Shown here in pieces: positions 7,901 through 14,472 of a DNA stretch of 25,847 bases. The DNA lies in contig LSYV01000014.1 in NCBI GenBank assembly GCA_001584585.1, forward strand, positions 1,941,116 through 1,966,962. Reading direction: 5' to 3'. Within the stretch, counting starts at the first letter, position 1; each line of letters opens with the position of its first letter. Position numbers and translations under genes: made by a program. Source of the stretch: Gonium pectorale. Its lineage: Eukaryota; Chlorophyta; Chlorophyceae; Chlamydomonadales; Volvocaceae. The notes below the pieces were generated by a model that saw only the letters and a program-made list of their open reading frames with translations, searched no databases and was not told the origin of the DNA.

Positions 7901-10203
7901 CGGAGAGCAGCGTCGCCAAGCTCCCCGTCGTACGACAGCGCCCCCACGTCGTACTGGGCCACGTGTCGCTCCTGGCGCGGCCGCCGGCGCCTGCGCAGGG
8001 CGGCGTGGGCAGCGTCACCTCGCGCTCTGCGGCGTTCCTCCCCGCTGTTGGGAACATGACGGTGGTGTTCCCCGACGGTCCCGAGGCTGCCGTCATGTGG
8101 GCCCTGGCGGTGCGCCGCGCGGCTCTGGAGCTGGAGTGGCCCCCCGAGCTGCTGGAGCACGAGCTGGCGGAGGAGGTGGGGGCGGGGGGGCGGGGCGGGT
8201 GCGGACCGCGGGCTGCGGATCATGGGCAGTCAGGCCGCGGGACTTTTGGCGTCGTTTCGCCTTCACGGCTCTACCAAGCGAGCATTGCAAGTCGGGGTGG
8301 TGTGTTTGCGCGCCCGCGCGTGTGTGTGTGTGTGTGGCCAGGGTGGGCGTGGGACCACGAAGGCCGGTGGCCTCTGGGTCCCGCGTGCGCCCCCTTCCGG
8401 TCCATACGGTCCCTGTGGCTTGCACCGGCGCGCCCACCGCACAGCAGGCGGGGCGTCAGCACACGGACACGGGAATCGCCCGGCCGCTCGCCACTTGCAG
8501 GTGTGGACGTACGAGCAGGGCGGCGCCGACGCCAGCCCCGCGGCTGCCATCCCTGGGCTCCTCTCCTCCGCAGCCTCTGCCCCAGGCCGGGGCCGTAACG
8601 CGACGGCCAGTCGCCTGAGGGCAGTCAGTACGTACTTCTCGGGCCGACGGGCACGCGGGCCCTGCGATGCATCGCCGAGCAGCCGGGGCACTTCCGGAAT
8701 AAACTTGCCGGCCGGCGGCGCCGGGAGCCAGCCTGGCCGCCGCAGCGTTAGCGGCACCGCCGTCATCGGCAATGGTGCCATCCTTACGCGGCCGCGGACC
8801 GCAGCGGGTCCCACCGTGGAGCTGCCGTCGGCGGCGAAGCAGGCGGCGACAGACGCGACGGCGGACAGCACATTGGAGCTTCCGCCTGCGGCGGCCGGCC
8901 TGGACCACCTGACGGCGACCACGGTGACGGTGACGTACGTGCCGACGGGGGAGGCCGAGGAACTTGGGCCGGGGTTAACGGCGGACAGCGCCGCGCCGTC
9001 GCGCCAGGCATCCCACGCGTGGTCGGATACGCACGGCAGACTCTTACGAATGGCGGACGGAGGAGCCGTGGATAGCGAGGTTGATGGCCGCTCGCCGTTC
9101 GCCGCTGCGTCGGCCGGCAGCGCGCTGGCCCGAATCATCGACACGAGGGGGCTCCTGGCCTCGGGCGTCGTCGAGCAGCTTCGCCCGCACCGTGGGGGCG
9201 CCGCACTCATCGTGGATCGGGAACCCATGGACCCCACGGATCTGGACGGTACGGCGGCCGCCGTGGATCCAATGGAGCTGGAACACGCGGTCTGCAGGAC
9301 GGTCTCCGGGGCTAGTGAGGGTTGCACCCGGGGGGCTGCAGCGCCGTCCCTGGGGTCGTCGGCCTCTTTCGGTCCGCCGCGCCTTCAGGGGGCGCCGTCA
9401 GGGGATACTGGAGGTCCAGGAATTCCAGGACCTGGACTCGCCGCTCCCGTCTCCCGGCTGTCCCAGTTCCTGGCAGCCCCACAACCGGCCGCGCCGGCGG
9501 TGGCGAGGTACCAGTCCGGGACTGCGGCATGGACGCCGCTGCCGCCGTCCGCGTCGCTGCCGGCGCCAGGGTCGCCGGTGCCAGCCGCGATGCCCCCGCG
9601 CGCCGCGAGCGGGCACCAGCACGGCCCCGGCCCCGGCCCCACCATCGCCGCTGCGGCTGGAGAGCCGGCGCCGTGGGCGGCCCACCAGTCTCCGGCCATC
9701 CCGGGCAGCGGTCTCCGCGTCTCTGCGAGCGGCGCTGGCTTCGGAGGCGGTGCCGCGCCGGCACCCAACTGCGACACTGGGGTTCACACGCATGTCAACT
9801 CCACAACTGCGAGTGCCACCGGCGGCGGTGGCAGTGGCGGCTGGACGGGCGACAAGTCGCCCGGCCTCCCGGGCTGGGCAGCGTCCACAGGGTCCCCCTT
9901 CCAGCAGCGCCTGCTGTACCGCGGGCTGCGGCTCCGATGGGGCGTGGCCCGCGGGCCGCTCAAGGGCAGCCTGGTGGCGGGCGACGTCAGCGGCCAGCTG
10001 GCGTACGGCGGCAAGGCGCACGCCGCGGCGGCCAAGCTGGCGGCCAAGGCGCGGGCGGGGCAGGTGAGTTGCCGGTGAGGCTGTCGCTCGGAGAACCCAA
10101 CTATACGGTTTGCTTTACCCCGCAGATTTGCGCAACGAGGGACGTGTCGAGAGCCATACCTTCAGGGCTAGCTTCGGAGCTGGAGATTGTTGAGAGGGTG
10201 TGA
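300..10203 (+). CDS. Gene A: receptor-like class III nucleotidyl cyclase with solute-binding ectodomain (5' partial)
   Basis: This is a spliced gene whose 5' part lies left of the window. Exons: 300-544, 702-802, 1308-1381, 1751-1919, 2091-2518, 2746-2764, 3008-3114, 3843-3913, 4078-4187, 4557-4914, 5346-5990, 6547-7323, 7771-8175, 8501-10063 and 10126-10203. The phases join without a stop, giving about 1,715 residues ending in TGA. The order is: end of a solute-binding-like ectodomain with conserved Cys; a membrane span (about 2374-2442) followed by an Arg-run stop-transfer; cyclase C1 first half (TDIQSST, EGDSF); a low-complexity insert of about 450 residues; C1 second half (LFRGLRVRMG); then a degenerate C2 with its own long insert. 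The family normally makes cAMP or cGMP from ATP or GTP in the cytosol, but several catalytic residues are missing here (see findings). Gene B downstream is a paralogue with matching exon lengths. The least certain exon boundary is the start at 4557. Neither ligand nor product can be assigned. Confidence 0.88.
545..1750 (+). other. Introns between ectodomain exons of gene A
   Basis: Three introns occupy 545-701, 803-1307 and 1382-1750. The middle one (505 nt) holds a 20-bp minisatellite, listed separately. No conserved protein, RNA gene or other structure was seen in the rest. Open frames here run through splice sites and stop shortly after. Confidence 0.7.
1161..1240. repeat. 20-bp minisatellite, 4 copies
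   Basis: Four units begin at 1161, 1181, 1201 and 1221, each starting GTACATGCG. The first two are nearly identical and the last two have diverged. The array lies inside the 803-1307 intron of gene A. Confidence 0.85.
2091..2518 (+). CDS. Gene A exon: juxtamembrane segment, transmembrane helix and start of cytosolic domain
   Basis: This 428-nt exon starts after GATGCAG and ends before GTAGGT. It encodes the last ectodomain part (YTNTTPGFQPPP, EQGGPEAFARAYRLTLNW), a Pro/Ala/Gly-rich linker, and a hydrophobic helix. The helix begins near SIVAVSCTVGLLAAVAVAATV and is followed at once by six Arg residues, typical of a type I stop-transfer. After the helix comes a short cytosolic stretch ending LLVT plus the first base (G) of the metal-binding Asp codon. 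Gene B has the matching exon at 22320-22729, 18 nt shorter in the linker. Confidence 0.88.
2746..2764 (+). CDS. Gene A 19-nt micro-exon encoding the metal-binding DIQSST motif
   Basis: The exon is flanked by CCAG and GTGCGA. With the bases supplied by its neighbours it reads (G)AC ATC CAG AGC AGC ACC AG(C), giving D-I-Q-S-S-T-S, followed by LWEHLD. The Asp is expected to be the first of the two catalytic metal ligands of class III cyclases, and its codon is interrupted by the intron. The same 19-nt exon with the same phases occurs in gene B. Confidence 0.9.
2765..3842 (+). other. Gene A introns with (TG)n tracts
   Basis: This span holds introns 2765-3007 and 3115-3842, with exon 3008-3114 between them. 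The second intron (728 nt) carries a (TG)13 tract at 3172-3198, imperfect TG-rich runs near 3305-3332 and 3482-3515, and one copy of a dispersed repeat at about 3392-3510. No gene was seen within it. Confidence 0.75.
3008..4187 (+). CDS. Gene A exons 3008-3114, 3843-3913, 4078-4187: first half of cyclase C1
   Basis: Together with the micro-exon, these exons encode the N-terminal half of the class III cyclase homology domain. They read LWEHLDAGVMDHALSVHH, EWGGYESATEGDSF, AFPNPTAALNCALAAQQ and ALLDAPWPTGLL. The Asp of EGDSF corresponds to the second metal ligand. The position usually occupied by the base-selecting Lys (K-T-E-G-D in many cyclases) is Ala here (A-T-E-G-D). Lengths 107 and 71 nt match gene B exactly. 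The third exon is 6 nt longer than in gene B. Confidence 0.9.
3392..3510 (+). repeat. Dispersed repeat, copy 1 (divergent)
   Basis: The copy contains GTGCTATGTATGCGGAAC, then AAAACAGGTA, AACCTAGCCGGCAGCCCATG and a TG-rich tail. The order of blocks matches the other three copies in this window. It lies in a gene A intron. Confidence 0.6.
4557..4914 (+). CDS. Gene A exon: Gln-rich insert inside C1
   Basis: This exon starts after GGCGCAG, the only nearby acceptor that keeps the frame from 4187, and ends before GTGAGT. It encodes a Gln/Pro tract (4651-4692), then a basic Ser/Arg-rich stretch including SLRRALTMESVSEMW and LRGLLSALGGRKR. It is the first part of the long insertion between the two halves of C1. 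Gene B instead has a 33-nt exon (24348-24380) followed by a Pro/Ala-rich exon. I could not find a counterpart of the 33-nt exon in gene A. Confidence 0.65.
4651..4692 (+). repeat. CAG-rich polyglutamine-coding tract
   Basis: In the coding frame this reads as Gln runs broken by Ser and Pro (Q-S-Q-Q-P-Q-Q-P-Q-Q-P-Q-Q-Q). It lies in the cytosolic insert of gene A. Such tracts are common in volvocine proteins and vary in length between strains. Confidence 0.85.
5346..5990 (+). CDS. Gene A exon: low-complexity linker inside C1
   Basis: A 645-nt exon runs from after CACCCAG to before GTGAGG, phase 0 at both ends. It encodes Ala/Pro/Ser-rich sequence. A more ordered C-terminal part contains VSAAFPALAQLAADGD, CPVLLDMYTDGVIESF and SALTLVPLECAQ. 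No known domain was recognised. The upstream intron (4915-5345) and downstream intron (5991-6546) show nothing beyond ordinary GC-rich sequence and a T8 run near 5040. Confidence 0.75.
6547..7323 (+). CDS. Gene A exon: second half of cyclase C1
   Basis: This exon starts after a long pyrimidine tract ending GTGCAG and ends before GTATGG, phase 0 at both ends. The first 116 codons finish the low-complexity insert. From about 6895 the cyclase fold resumes with VVLFRGLRVRMGLWTG, then YSGDCMRYAKAVADTAHGG and MVVLTEASRSRL. This last part aligns with the YxG-x-x-(V/M)N-x-A-x-R-x segment of class III cyclases. The transition-state Asn is replaced by Arg and the Arg by Ala. The exon ends with HLYTAYGKPLLPRA and a linker to C2. 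Confidence 0.88.
7324..7770 (+). other. Gene A intron carrying a dispersed repeat
   Basis: This 447-nt intron runs from a GTATGG donor to GTGCCACAG. It holds one copy of a dispersed repeat (about 7462-7556) with core TTACGTATGCGTGAC. A TGTAA at 7502-7506 lies in the repeat and, being intronic, is not expected to end the transcript. No other structure was seen. Confidence 0.7.
7462..7556 (+). repeat. Dispersed repeat, copy 2
   Basis: The core is GTGTTACGTATGCGTGACGG, followed by AAAACGAGGCAG, CAGCCGGCAACC and a TG-rich tail. It lies in the 7324-7770 intron of gene A. Confidence 0.7.
7771..8175 (+). CDS. Gene A exon: first half of degenerate C2 cyclase-like domain
   Basis: This 405-nt phase-0 exon begins RIVGAETLLSWNAAVATLAL after an initial Met. 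It contains VGNMTVVFPDGPEAAVMWAL and ELEWPPELLEHELAEE. The latter stretches parallel EGDSFILAFPNPTAALNCAL and LLDAPWPTGLL of C1, so this is a second cyclase-like half. The second metal Asp is Asn here (G-N-M instead of G-D-S), and no DIQSST-like motif precedes it. It should therefore not bind metal on its own. Confidence 0.75.
8501..10063 (+). CDS. Gene A exon: C2 insert and second half of C2
   Basis: A long 1,563-nt exon starts after CACTTGCAG and ends before GTGAGT. After VWTYEQGGAD it encodes about 460 residues of Ala/Gly/Pro/Ser-rich, low-complexity cytosolic sequence. From 9911 the fold resumes with LLYRGLRLRWGVARG, VAGDVSGQLA and YGGKAHAAAAKLAAKARAG. The last motif matches the catalytic Asn/Arg segment of class III cyclases, but with Ala for Asn and Lys for Arg. 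The insert interrupts C2 at the same place as the C1 insert. The upstream intron 8176-8500 holds a TG tract at 8321-8336. Confidence 0.85.
10126..10203 (+). CDS. Gene A terminal exon and stop codon
   Basis: After a short 62-nt intron (10064-10125, acceptor ACCCCGCAG) this exon encodes ICATRDVSRAIPSGL, ASELEIVERV and a TGA at 10201-10203. ARAGQ-ICAT continues the cyclase motif where other family members have the strand after the catalytic Asn/Arg segment. This supports the splice and the stop. The C2 domain ends soon after, so its C-terminus is short. Confidence 0.8.
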   Translation: MCATRDVSRAIPSGLASELEIVERV

Positions 10204-12215
10204 ACGCAGGTGGCACTGTTGAGAGCTGACCGCTGCGGATCCAGAGCCGCGGTCTAAGCTGCGGGTAATAAACTCCGAAGTACGGAAGGAGACTGATGCA
10301 ATTCGTGGCAGCCGCACGATTGCGGAGATCCTTGAGAGAATCTGGGGGTTCATGCACTGCCTTTTGTGCGGTTCCGTACCGTACCGCACATAACAGGGTT
10401 TTTTGGAGGCACGGGGTCTGGCCGGGGTTGTTTGGTACGTGCATGGAGGGGCCGTGCTCTCACTTTGCTTGGAGGATGAAAGGGGTGTTGGTTGCGCGCG
10501 CGGCATCCTGGAGTTATTGTCGGCATCCGCCAGCCGTCCATTCCGTGTTTACGGCGGTGGTCACGGATCCAAGAAAAAGATGACGTAAAGTGCACCCGTA
10601 TTGCCAGGATTTTAGGGCATTGCCAGGGCAGGGCAGGTTTGCCAGGGCATGAGGGTGTACGCAGCGCGGTTCGCCGTGAGAGCGGAGTGGGTGTCTGTGC
10701 CGCCGCACGGACCCCTAGCGCATCGCACATGCAGAGAAGCTGTGTTATGTGTTTGGGAGCCACCTTGCTTATGTTTTTGCTGCAACTGTACTTGCAGCGT
10801 CGGACACTTGTCTTTCATAGCTCGCATCGTTCGCCATCGGTGTTTAGTGATGTCGGGACTGGTTGCGAAGCGCTCTTGCCGATTGGGTCGCACGCGCGTT
10901 GGTTAGTTGCTGTGCCACAAATGATCTGCGCCGGATACGGTACCGCAGAGTATGTGTGTTTTACGTATGCATGACGGAGTGTAGAAAACACGTCTGAAGG
11001 TAGCTAGCTAGCCAGCAGCCCATGGACAACCGAGCTAGCCAGCAGCCCATGGATTCCCGATGTGTGTGTGCCGATTGGGTCTGCGGCCGCTGCGGGGGGG
11101 GGGGCGTCCGCCAGTCAATTGCATTGGCCATTATCTGCGTGGCCCGCCGGAACGTGCGAGCAGACTACAGAGCCGATGGGAGCTGTCCCTGGCTGTCCAA
11201 AGGGAGCAGCGGAGGCAGCGAGGCCCCTGTTTGCTGCACGATCTGTTAAAGTTGCAGTTACGGCTGGCGTGTGTCCGGACGAGCTGTTTGGTCCGGGGCG
11301 CATCCCTAGCCCTCTCGTGTGGCCCGTTTCATGTCCTATCTGGTCCGATTTATTATGTCCGCATCCGTGAACGCCTGCGTGGTCTTTGTGGCGAGAGCGC
11401 ATGAGCTGCTGTGGGCATGTAGGGGGGTTCAAGTGGCGACATGAAGGCGGTGGGCATGAGAGGCAGTGTTTTTTATCATCGTTTTTGGGGTATCTTTTTC
11501 CAGGAACCGCTTGGTAGCTTGAGTTACTTTGGGTGGTAACCACGGAGAGGTGGGACCAGAGCGCGGCCGAAGTTGGCGGGCGTTGCCGTGTGATGATGCA
11601 GGCGGTGGGAGAACGTCTGCCGTACTAGGCAAGCTCAGGCCAGCAAGGTGGCTGCTCGCAGTCGGGCAGCTACAAGCTGCATACCTCTTCGTCCCAGGAG
11701 CAACTCCCAGGAGCAACTGGTAGGAGAGAATGACTGGAGGCGAGGGAGCATGCTCGACTATGAATGCGCTGTGTTGGGGCGTTGAGCGCGGGGGGCATGT
11801 GCTTTGGCATGCAGAACGTCGTGGGAGGGCGTGGAAGCGCCTCCTAACAATGCATTGTGACCTGCAGACGCGAGGCTTACCGGTACGGATGTCGGCCAAG
11901 GTATCGGTGTTGGGAGCAGTTACGGTATGCCAGCGGCGCACGAGAAGCCACGACGCATTTTCTGCTGCCGCCGCCAACGCTACCACCGCTGCCCGCCACT
12001 GCCGCCAAGGCACGCCTTCCGCTTCCGATGCACTGCACCGGCGCCGCGGCCGCCACTGCATGCGCGCACGTGGACCGTGTCTTTTAAGGTAGACCTCCGC
12101 AAAAGGCCCAACCCGGCGGCGAGCGCGGAGCGCCTCCTGCTGCACCAGCTTTGCGTAACGAGCTCATCCCCCGGCCCGCGCAACTTACCTCGTGCCAGCT
12201 GTGCACCGCCTCGCA
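10204..12215 (+). other. 3' flank of gene A: UTR and spacer
   Basis: This 2-kb stretch after the gene A stop has no convincing gene. It should contain the 3' UTR. No TGTAA, the usual algal polyadenylation signal, was found here. An AATAAA occurs at 10267-10272, 64 nt after the stop, and TGTAG variants occur near 10979 and 11417. A perfect 8-bp inverted repeat (10365-10372 with 10383-10390) and a dispersed repeat copy (10952-11073) are present. A 238-codon minus-strand open frame (11429-12145) lacks recognisable motifs and is not called. Confidence 0.6.
10952..11073 (+). repeat. Dispersed repeat, copy 3, with internal 21-bp direct duplication
   Basis: The core is TTTTACGTATGCATGACGGA, followed by AGAAAACACG, AGGTAGCTAGC and AGCAGCCCATGG, with a TG-rich tail. 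A perfect 21-bp direct repeat (11006-11026 and 11033-11053, period 27) duplicates the GCTAGCCAGCAGCCCATGG block. This copy lies downstream of gene A. Confidence 0.75.
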
Positions 12216-12269
12216 GCACGAGAAGAGCGTGTCAACCGATACCAGATTCCCGTTTTGGTTGGTCACGGG
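12216..12269 (+). repeat. Left TSD and terminal inverted repeat
   Basis: TSD GCACGAG is at 12216-12222, followed by the TIR at 12223-12269, which begins AAGAGCGTGTCAACCGATAC. The only mismatch to the right TIR is at 12228. Confidence 0.8.
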
Positions 12270-12274
12270 GATTC

Positions 12275-12450
12275 CAGATGCCGAGTTTTGGCTCAAAACA
12301 GATGCCAGATGCGCGGGGGCGGGGATTGCCCTGGACGCGCAGCTGAGATGCCGGGGGCCGCGGATTCCGGGGTTGCGGGATGTCAGATGCGCCCTTCCCC
12401 AGATGCCAGATGCGCCTGTCCAAGGATGACAGATGCCAACTGCAAGGTGC
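12275..12450 (+). repeat. Left subterminal AGATGCC repeats
   Basis: At least seven copies of (C)AGATGCC or CAGATGCGC lie within 175 bp of the left TIR. They include the block AGATGCCAGATGCGCC. The same block recurs in the same orientation near the right end. Confidence 0.75.
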
Positions 12451-13115
12451 CAGATCGTGCTGATCGTGTGCTAGCGTTGTGTCTGGCTGAATTGCATTGT
12501 ATACTCCTGAATGTTTTACAACGGCAACCGCTGGGACTCCACGTCACCCCGAGGAGGTGGCGTTGCAACGCGCCGCGGTGCACCAACAGGCATATACGGC
12601 TCGACTCTGGCCCGTACACCTTCACCGTACCGTACAATTACACTGCGCCGTACAATTACCGTACGTATGTAAATGATAACCATAAAAGAATCAGTGGCAT
12701 ACAGCTGTGCCATATGTCCGCCATATCTGCTCATTTAAAGAATCAACTGCACGTCACTGCGTGGCCAAGCTGCCAAAGCGTCACACGCGGTCTGCAGCTT
12801 CACCAGACACTGCCCCAACAGCAGCAGCACCTGGCCAGTGCCCAGGCATTGCAGCCCGAGATGCTCCCTACGCGAGAAAAGATACCTGGGCGCATACACT
12901 ACCATACACTATTGCCGAAAATGCTTGATCAAACTTGTAACTGTCTCAGGGCATGTCATGCTCAACAATGTGACCTATGTCGGCGTCACTCTAGCCACAC
13001 GTGCCATGCTATGCCTCGCTCGGTGCCGTGATCATGTGCCGTACCACTCTATGTACTACTCTATGTTTGGGTTACGGAGCTCGAAGTGAGCATTGTGTTG
13101 GGATAACCCGTGCAG

Positions 13116-13460
13116 GAAGTACTTCACTACTGCACCACCAACGGGCTGTCATTCGATGCGGCGTACGATGCTGACGAGGAAGGCGAAGGCCCGGCAGTGC
13201 GCAGGCGGGGAGGTGGACGCGGCGACAGGGCCAGGGCAGGCCTGATCTCAAGCGACGGGATTGCAGGCCCTTCCCGTGGCCGCAAGCGGGCACGGGCCAC
13301 TTCTCCTCGGCGAGCAGCGCCGCCCGTGCTAGGCAAGGTCAAGCCCCGCACAGACCGCAAAGCTGTGGCGAACGTTGATGTAGACGTGATTGCTGAAGTG
13401 GATGCTGTCGTCCGGACTGCCAGCGGGAGGGCGGTGAAGCCAAACGCGAAGTACCAATGA
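13116..13460 (+). CDS. Last-exon-like coding segment inside the mobile element, function unknown
   Basis: After the acceptor-like CCCGTGCAG, an open frame runs 115 codons to TGA at 13458-13460. It starts EVLHYCTTNGLSFDAAYDAD, has an acidic patch, then a basic, nuclear-localisation-like stretch (SRGRKRARATSPRR), and ends RTASGRAVKPNAKYQ. The charged, non-repetitive composition and the TGTAA signals at 13468-13472, 13817-13821 and 14114-14118 suggest a real 3' exon with its UTR. No upstream exon could be joined with confidence. It could be the tail of the element's former transposase or a captured host fragment. I do not recognise the family. Confidence 0.45.
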   Translation, partial: EVLHYCTTNGLSFDAAYDADEEGEGPAVRRRGGGRGDRARAGLISSDGIAGPSRGRKRARATSPRRAAPPVLGKVKPRTDRKAVANVDVDVIAEVDAVVRTASGRAVKPNAKYQ

Positions 13461-13467
13461 GTGCTTC

Positions 13468-13821
13468 TGTAACAACCGTCCGTTGGACAGTCGGTGGCCG
13501 TAGCTGGTGGTGCAAAGTGTTTAGTCCCAGTCCGCTTTCCTCCTTGGCCTTCTCTCATGCCTTGTTGGGTGTTCGGGCAGCGGCATGCATACGGAAACAA
13601 CGGCGGTGCTGCTAGACTAGTGCGTTTAACTGGCACTGCACGTTGGACGCGTTTGGCAAGGTTTGGCAAGGGCTTGCGGTTCTTTCGATCGCCCCTGTCG
13701 CCTCTTAGGGAAGCGGCGGTTTTGCGCAAGGGTGCAATATCGAACGGCCGTGTTGGGCACTGTGGGGACAACGAGTGAGGTTGGGGGTGGTTGGGGCCGT
13801 GTTGCAAGCTGTTGCATGTAA
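13468..13821 (+). terminator. TGTAA polyadenylation-type signals inside the element
   Basis: TGTAA occurs 8 nt after the stop (13468-13472) and again at 13817-13821, about 360 nt after it. The second distance is more typical of algal 3' UTRs. A third copy lies at 14114-14118. Confidence 0.4.
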
Positions 13822-14239
13822 AGCCGTTGTGCGGCACATTGCGGCATCTCCACATATGCAGTGGCTGAATTGTGGCTGCCAGCGGCTTGTATGTTTGGTA
13901 GGGCGATATGGGCTGTATGTTGGATATGCGGTGCTTTGAGGGCTCTGTCGGCACGAAATGGGCTAGCTGTTGGGGCCTAGTAGGTGTCATCGCGAGCAAT
14001 TCACGGCGGTGGAACGGCCATATGTACGGTTGTTAACCAACTGCGCACGGTTGGTATGCAGGGCTGCACGGACAGTACCATACAAGGCCCTGCCCACCCT
14101 GCCTGACGGGGCATGTAAGAAAAGGAACAGACTAAACAGACTACTGTCAGGTGCACCATGACTGCATTCCGTAGCAAAGGCCGCGCACAGTCTAGCACAG
14201 CGAGCAGTCAAGGAAAGCAGCGTATCTAAAGTAAGGTGA

Positions 14240-14400
14240 GATGCCGGATTCCAGCTTGCAAACGATGCCAGATGCGCCTGCGCCGGGTATCCAGGATGCC
14301 TACCCGCTTGCAGCGGGGATGCCAGATGCGCGGCCCTGCAGGATTCCCAGATGCCAGATGCGCCCTTCCCCAACCCTCTTAAGATGCCGGATGCCACCCT
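14240..14400 (+). repeat. Right subterminal AGATGCC repeats
   Basis: Copies of GATGCCAGATGCG and AGATGCCGGAT are clustered inside the right TIR. They share CAGATGCGCCCTTCCCCA with the left cluster. Confidence 0.75.
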
Positions 14401-14403
14401 ACC

Positions 14404-14457
14404 CCCGTGACCAACCAAAACGGGAATCTGGTATCGGTTGACACCCTCTTGCACGAG
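14404..14457 (-). repeat. Right terminal inverted repeat and TSD
   Basis: The TIR occupies 14404-14450 (minus-strand reading starts AAGAGGGTGTCAACC) and the TSD GCACGAG follows at 14451-14457. The inverted similarity stops exactly at the direct repeat. Confidence 0.8.
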
Positions 14458-14472
14458 TAGGGAACGATCTAG

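Larger units (their letters stand above)
12223..14450. mobile_element. 2.2-kb non-autonomous DNA-transposon-like element with 47-bp TIRs and 7-bp TSD
   Basis: Positions 12223-12269 and 14404-14450 are inverted copies, 46 of 47 bases matching, including a perfect 41-bp core. Immediately outside both ends is the 7-bp direct repeat GCACGAG (12216-12222 and 14451-14457), as expected of a target-site duplication. Inside each end are many direct copies of AGATGCC/AGATGCGC (about 12275-12450 and 14240-14400), resembling subterminal transposase-binding repeats. The interior carries a last-exon-like coding segment (13116-13460) with TGTAA signals after it. No transposase catalytic domain was recognised, so it is probably a deletion derivative. 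The superfamily is not assigned: hAT, Mutator and KDZ elements usually make 8-bp or longer duplications. Confidence 0.78.

Noticed and set aside
8501..10067. Alternative long frames on both strands over the C2 insert
   Set aside because: Only the frame continuous with YEQGGAD and LLYRGLRLRWG links recognised cyclase parts and the terminal exon.
11429..12145. Minus-strand open frame of 238 codons downstream of gene A
   Set aside because: It has Arg/Ala/Pro-rich composition with no motif or supporting splice structure. The only intriguing point, the donor at 12188/12189, is reported as a finding.
12192..13031. 279-codon plus-strand frame across the left part of the transposon
   Set aside because: It starts outside the element, runs through the inverted terminus and subterminal repeats, and lacks protein-like features.
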